Assembly (NCBI GenBank): GCA_022072615.1
Contig: JAJVHS010000058.1
Span: 1 to 32,197, forward strand
Length of the DNA: 32,197 nt
Reading direction: 5' to 3'
From: Phycisphaerales bacterium
GTDB lineage: Bacteria > Planctomycetota > Phycisphaerae > Phycisphaerales > UBA1924
Shown here: positions 29,975 to 32,197 of the stretch, one piece after another
Numbering within the stretch: the stretch's first letter is position 1
Layout: the number at the start of each line of letters is the position of its first letter
Notes under the pieces: generated by a model
The model's database searches: none
What the model saw: the letters and a program-made list of their open reading frames with translations, nothing else
What the model was told of the DNA's origin: nothing
Made by a program: the position numbers and the translations under genes

Positions 29975-30895
29975 TTAGCAGCCGGCCTCGAACGCCGCGA
30001 CGAAGGCGTCGAAGTCGTCGGTGTCAGCGAAGCCCGAGCCGTCCTGGTCAGCATCGCAGGCCTGGACGCCGATGCCCATGTACAGGTTGGCGACCGCGGG
30101 GGTGCCGCCGTAGTACCAGTTGGCATCGCCGCCGCCCATGAAGCCGTCGCCGCCGGAGTCATAGAGGAAGCGGTCCTGCGAGGCGCCCATGTAGTTGTCG
30201 CCGTTGTTGCCGGTCGCGGTGCCGTCACCGTTGTAGAGGGTGATGCCGTTGAAGTCGGTCACGGGGGTGCCACCGGAGCCGGTGAGGGAGATCCAGTGCT
30301 CGACCACGAACATGTTGTCATCGACGGGGATGAACAGCCCGGCGGCGACGATGTCAGTGACCGTGTAGATCGTCGCGGTGGGGAAGCCGGTGGCGGGCAG
30401 ATCGGCGAAGTAGAAGCCCGTGGTCGTGCCGCGGGTCATGTCCGGGATCAGCGCGTCCCAGTCGCAGAGGTCGTCAGAGAAGAGGTGGTAGGAGTCGACG
30501 TTGGTGTCGACGCCGTTGTAGCTGATGCCGAAGGTGAACGTGTCGACGTAGCCGACGATGCGGTCGCCGAAGATGCCGCGGCCGCCGAAACGACGGTCGA
30601 GGGTCACGAAGTCACCAGCGTGGGGGACGCCGCCGCCGAAGAAGTAGTCGGCGGGCGAGCCGTCGGTCACGTCGATGACGCCGGGGGTGCCGTCGGCAAC
30701 GAAGTCGTTGTCGTACGCAATCGTCGTCGTCAGAGCGCGGTTGCCGTACTGGCTGATGGAGCCATCAACCATGTTGATGAAACCACCGAACTTGGGGGTC
30801 AGGCCAGTGATCGGGGTCACAACATTCTGAGCGCTGGCAGCCGTCGCGGCCAGACCAACAACCGTCGCAAGCGTGAGGCAGTTAGAGAACTTCAT
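29975..30895 (-). CDS. Secreted protein with GC-type dockerin-like C-terminus
   Basis: This gene encodes 306 residues from the ATG at 30895, with GAGGAG 6 nt upstream. The signal peptide is MKFSNCLTLATVVGLAATAASA. The body is rich in Gly, Asp, Thr and aromatic residues (GYVDTFTFGISYNGVDTNV, FYFADLPATGFPT) and probably a beta-sandwich; I do not recognise the domain. The C-terminus CDADQDGSGFADTDDFDAFVAAFEAGC carries one dockerin-like Ca2+-binding motif and the terminal Gly-Cys seen in the 28441-29685 protein. GC content and T-rich spacing at wobble positions are close to neighbours. It has its own promoter (31137-31164) and terminator (29892). Confidence 0.87.
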   Translation of the reverse strand: MKFSNCLTLATVVGLAATAASAQNVVTPITGLTPKFGGFINMVDGSISQYGNRALTTTIAYDNDFVADGTPGVIDVTDGSPADYFFGGGVPHAGDFVTLDRRFGGRGIFGDRIVGYVDTFTFGISYNGVDTNVDSYHLFSDDLCDWDALIPDMTRGTTTGFYFADLPATGFPTATIYTVTDIVAAGLFIPVDDNMFVVEHWISLTGSGGTPVTDFNGITLYNGDGTATGNNGDNYMGASQDRFLYDSGGDGFMGGGDANWYYGGTPAVANLYMGIGVQACDADQDGSGFADTDDFDAFVAAFEAGC

Positions 30896-31260
30896 CGAAC
30901 ACTCCTCATTGAAAAAAGGAACCACTCTCCGATTCAGACCCCTTCGGGGGCCGAAAGCCCTTGGTGTTTGGGTATGCACGTTCGAACGGCAAGAATTCGA
31001 CGAGAACCGCCAGTCACTCTTGCTACTACAAATCGATCTCTCTTAGAAAAACCTGCCGGATCGGCAACCCTCTTCAATCCTCCGCCGCAAAACGTCCGCC
31101 CGATGCGGACTGCGGCAGCCTATCCACACTCCGCCGATTGTACAAGAAAGCGAACGCCGTGCAAGGGCTTTTCGGTGGAAAAAAGGCCTTCCGGCGATTT
31201 TGCACCCGCCCCGGAAACATGCCAAATTGCCTAATTTCTCTTGACCTGGCACCGCGCACG
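30896..31260. other. 365-bp AT-richer intergenic region
   Basis: This gap lies between carA (stop at 31261) and the dockerin-type gene. It is clearly lower in GC than its surroundings. It holds the promoter at 31137-31164, and a ~235-nt 5' leader if that promoter is used. No carA terminator was recognised, so read-through from carA is possible. Confidence 0.55.
31137..31164 (-). promoter_or_regulatory. Sigma-70-like promoter of the dockerin-type gene
   Basis: On the minus strand TTGCAC (31164-31159) and TACAAT (31142-31137) are separated by 16 nt. Predicted start near 31130. Confidence 0.65.
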
Positions 31261-32197
31261 CTACCGCGCCGTGCCGGCACCGGACGTGTGACCGCTTTCA
31301 GTCCGGCTGGTCACGACCACCGCCCGAGCGGGCCGCGCCGCCCGCATCGACGACACGAACTGGTCGAAGAGGTACGAGGCATCGTGCGGGCCCGGCGACG
31401 CTTCCGGGTGATACTGCACGCAAAACACGGGTTTGTTCTTGAGACGGAATCCGGCCAGCGTTCCGTCATTGAGATGGACATGCGTCGGTTCGGCGCCGGC
31501 CGCCTCGAGCGACGCGGGTTCGATCGCAAAGCCGTGATTCTGGCTGGTGATCTCCACGCGGCCCGTGACGGTGTTGCGAACCGGCTGGTTGATGCCGCGG
31601 TGACCGAACTTCAGCTTGAACGCCGACGCCCCGACCGCCAGTCCGAGGAGCTGATGGCCCAGGCAGATCCCGAATGTCGGGATCGACGCTGACGGCGCGT
31701 TGATGACCTGGCGGAGGGTCTTGATCGTGGCTTCGACGGCCGAAGGATCACCCGGGCCGTTGGAGATGAACAGGCCGTCGATCTCACCGGACTCGAAGAG
31801 TCCGAGAATCTCATCGGCGGAAATCGTGTGCGGAACCACCGTCACGCGGCACCCTCGGTCGGTCAGGTTGCGGAGGATGTTCGCCTTGGCGCCGCAATCC
31901 AGCGCGAGCACGTGCGGCCCGTCGCCAGGCGCGCCATGGGTGTTCGCGGACCATGCGCCCAGCGACTCGGTCCAGGCGGACTTCCGCGAGCAGCCGACGA
32001 TGGGGACCAGATTCTGCCCCGCCATGGAGGGCGCGGACCTGGCCAGCTCGACCAGTTGCTGGTCGGTGAGGTCGGTGCGGTCGGTGAGCACGCCGGACAT
32101 CACGCCGCCCGAGCGGAGGCGTTTGGTAAGAGAACGGGTGTCAATGCCTTCGATTCCCAAGACCCCGTGCCGGGCGAGGTACGCCGACAAGTCGCTC
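31261..32197 (-). CDS. carA: Carbamoyl-phosphate synthase small (glutaminase) subunit, partial (N-terminus beyond window)
   Basis: About 312 residues are visible and the frame stays open to the right edge; roughly the first 95-100 residues are missing, judging by where GIEGIDTRSLTKRLR falls in CarA. The class I glutaminase domain is complete: ISNGPGDP oxyanion region, catalytic Cys in FGICLGHQLLGLA, GINQPVRN, QNHGFA, and the catalytic His/Glu in CVQYHPEASPGP. CarA releases ammonia from glutamine for CarB, feeding arginine and pyrimidine synthesis. carB is not in the window. The tail after the glutaminase domain (VVTSRTESGHTSGAGTAR) is a short low-complexity extension. Confidence 0.97.
   Translation of the reverse strand, partial: SDLSAYLARHGVLGIEGIDTRSLTKRLRSGGVMSGVLTDRTDLTDQQLVELARSAPSMAGQNLVPIVGCSRKSAWTESLGAWSANTHGAPGDGPHVLALDCGAKANILRNLTDRGCRVTVVPHTISADEILGLFESGEIDGLFISNGPGDPSAVEATIKTLRQVINAPSASIPTFGICLGHQLLGLAVGASAFKLKFGHRGINQPVRNTVTGRVEITSQNHGFAIEPASLEAAGAEPTHVHLNDGTLAGFRLKNKPVFCVQYHPEASPGPHDASYLFDQFVSSMRAARPARAVVVTSRTESGHTSGAGTAR

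Noticed and set aside
1..32197. CRISPR array, integrase, prophage or rRNA operon
   Set aside because: No regularly spaced repeats, no recombinase or phage genes and no rRNA were seen.

Overview
The window reads as chromosomal DNA of a GC-rich planctomycete, most likely of the Phycisphaerae/Phycisphaerales type. Three things suggest this. Six secreted proteins end in a PEP-CTERM-like anchor of the form PAPxSLALVGLAGLAAxRRRR. Two more end in a dockerin-like repeat closing with a terminal Gly-Cys. A zinc-ribbon membrane protein carries the CxxCxYNLRGL...CPECG signature common in that group. The lineage call is from memory of these signatures, not from a search.

Layout. 1-454: start of a secreted SGNH/GDSL-like protein running off the left edge (-). 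688-4228: three tandem paralogous secreted, probably beta-propeller, PEP-CTERM proteins (-), with one clear terminator after the last. 4915-4988: a solitary tRNA-Ile(GAU) with its own promoter and terminator. 5211-6399: hpf-ptsN-ptsH, a ribosome-hibernation/nitrogen-type PTS cluster. 6400-9813: fahA-ytfT-yjfF on the opposite strand (tyrosine-catabolic hydrolase plus two sugar ABC permeases). 9978-11102: a divergent Gfo/Idh/MocA-like protein. 11131-12642: a methyltransferase and apt, divergent, followed by a long inverted-repeat element. 12881-17542: three members of a second PEP-CTERM family with thyX between two of them. 17732-18086: a compact, apparently non-standard transcription unit with a mini-ORF whose Shine-Dalgarno matches the whole 16S rRNA tail. 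18137-19552: a macrodomain protein and a membrane protein. 19685-21813: nrfH-nrfA (nitrite ammonification). 22001-25219: phhA, a zinc-ribbon membrane protein and a radical SAM protein predicted to be leaderless. 25243-28315: a protein of unknown function, an OmpH/Skp-like chaperone and cinA. 28441-30895: two GC-type dockerin secreted proteins, convergent. 31261-32197: carA, cut by the right edge.

How the genes fit together. Much of the window encodes the cell surface or exterior. Eight complete secreted proteins use two different C-terminal signals, and no sorting enzyme lies in the window. Metabolic genes include phenylalanine hydroxylation (phhA) and the last step of tyrosine breakdown (fahA), nitrite reduction to ammonia (nrfHA), and nucleotide synthesis or salvage (carA, thyX, apt). 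The most unusual item is the 17.7-18.1 kb unit: promoter, structured leader, a 15-nt match to the reverse complement of the 16S 3' end, an 11-codon ORF and a terminator, placed just before the macrodomain gene.
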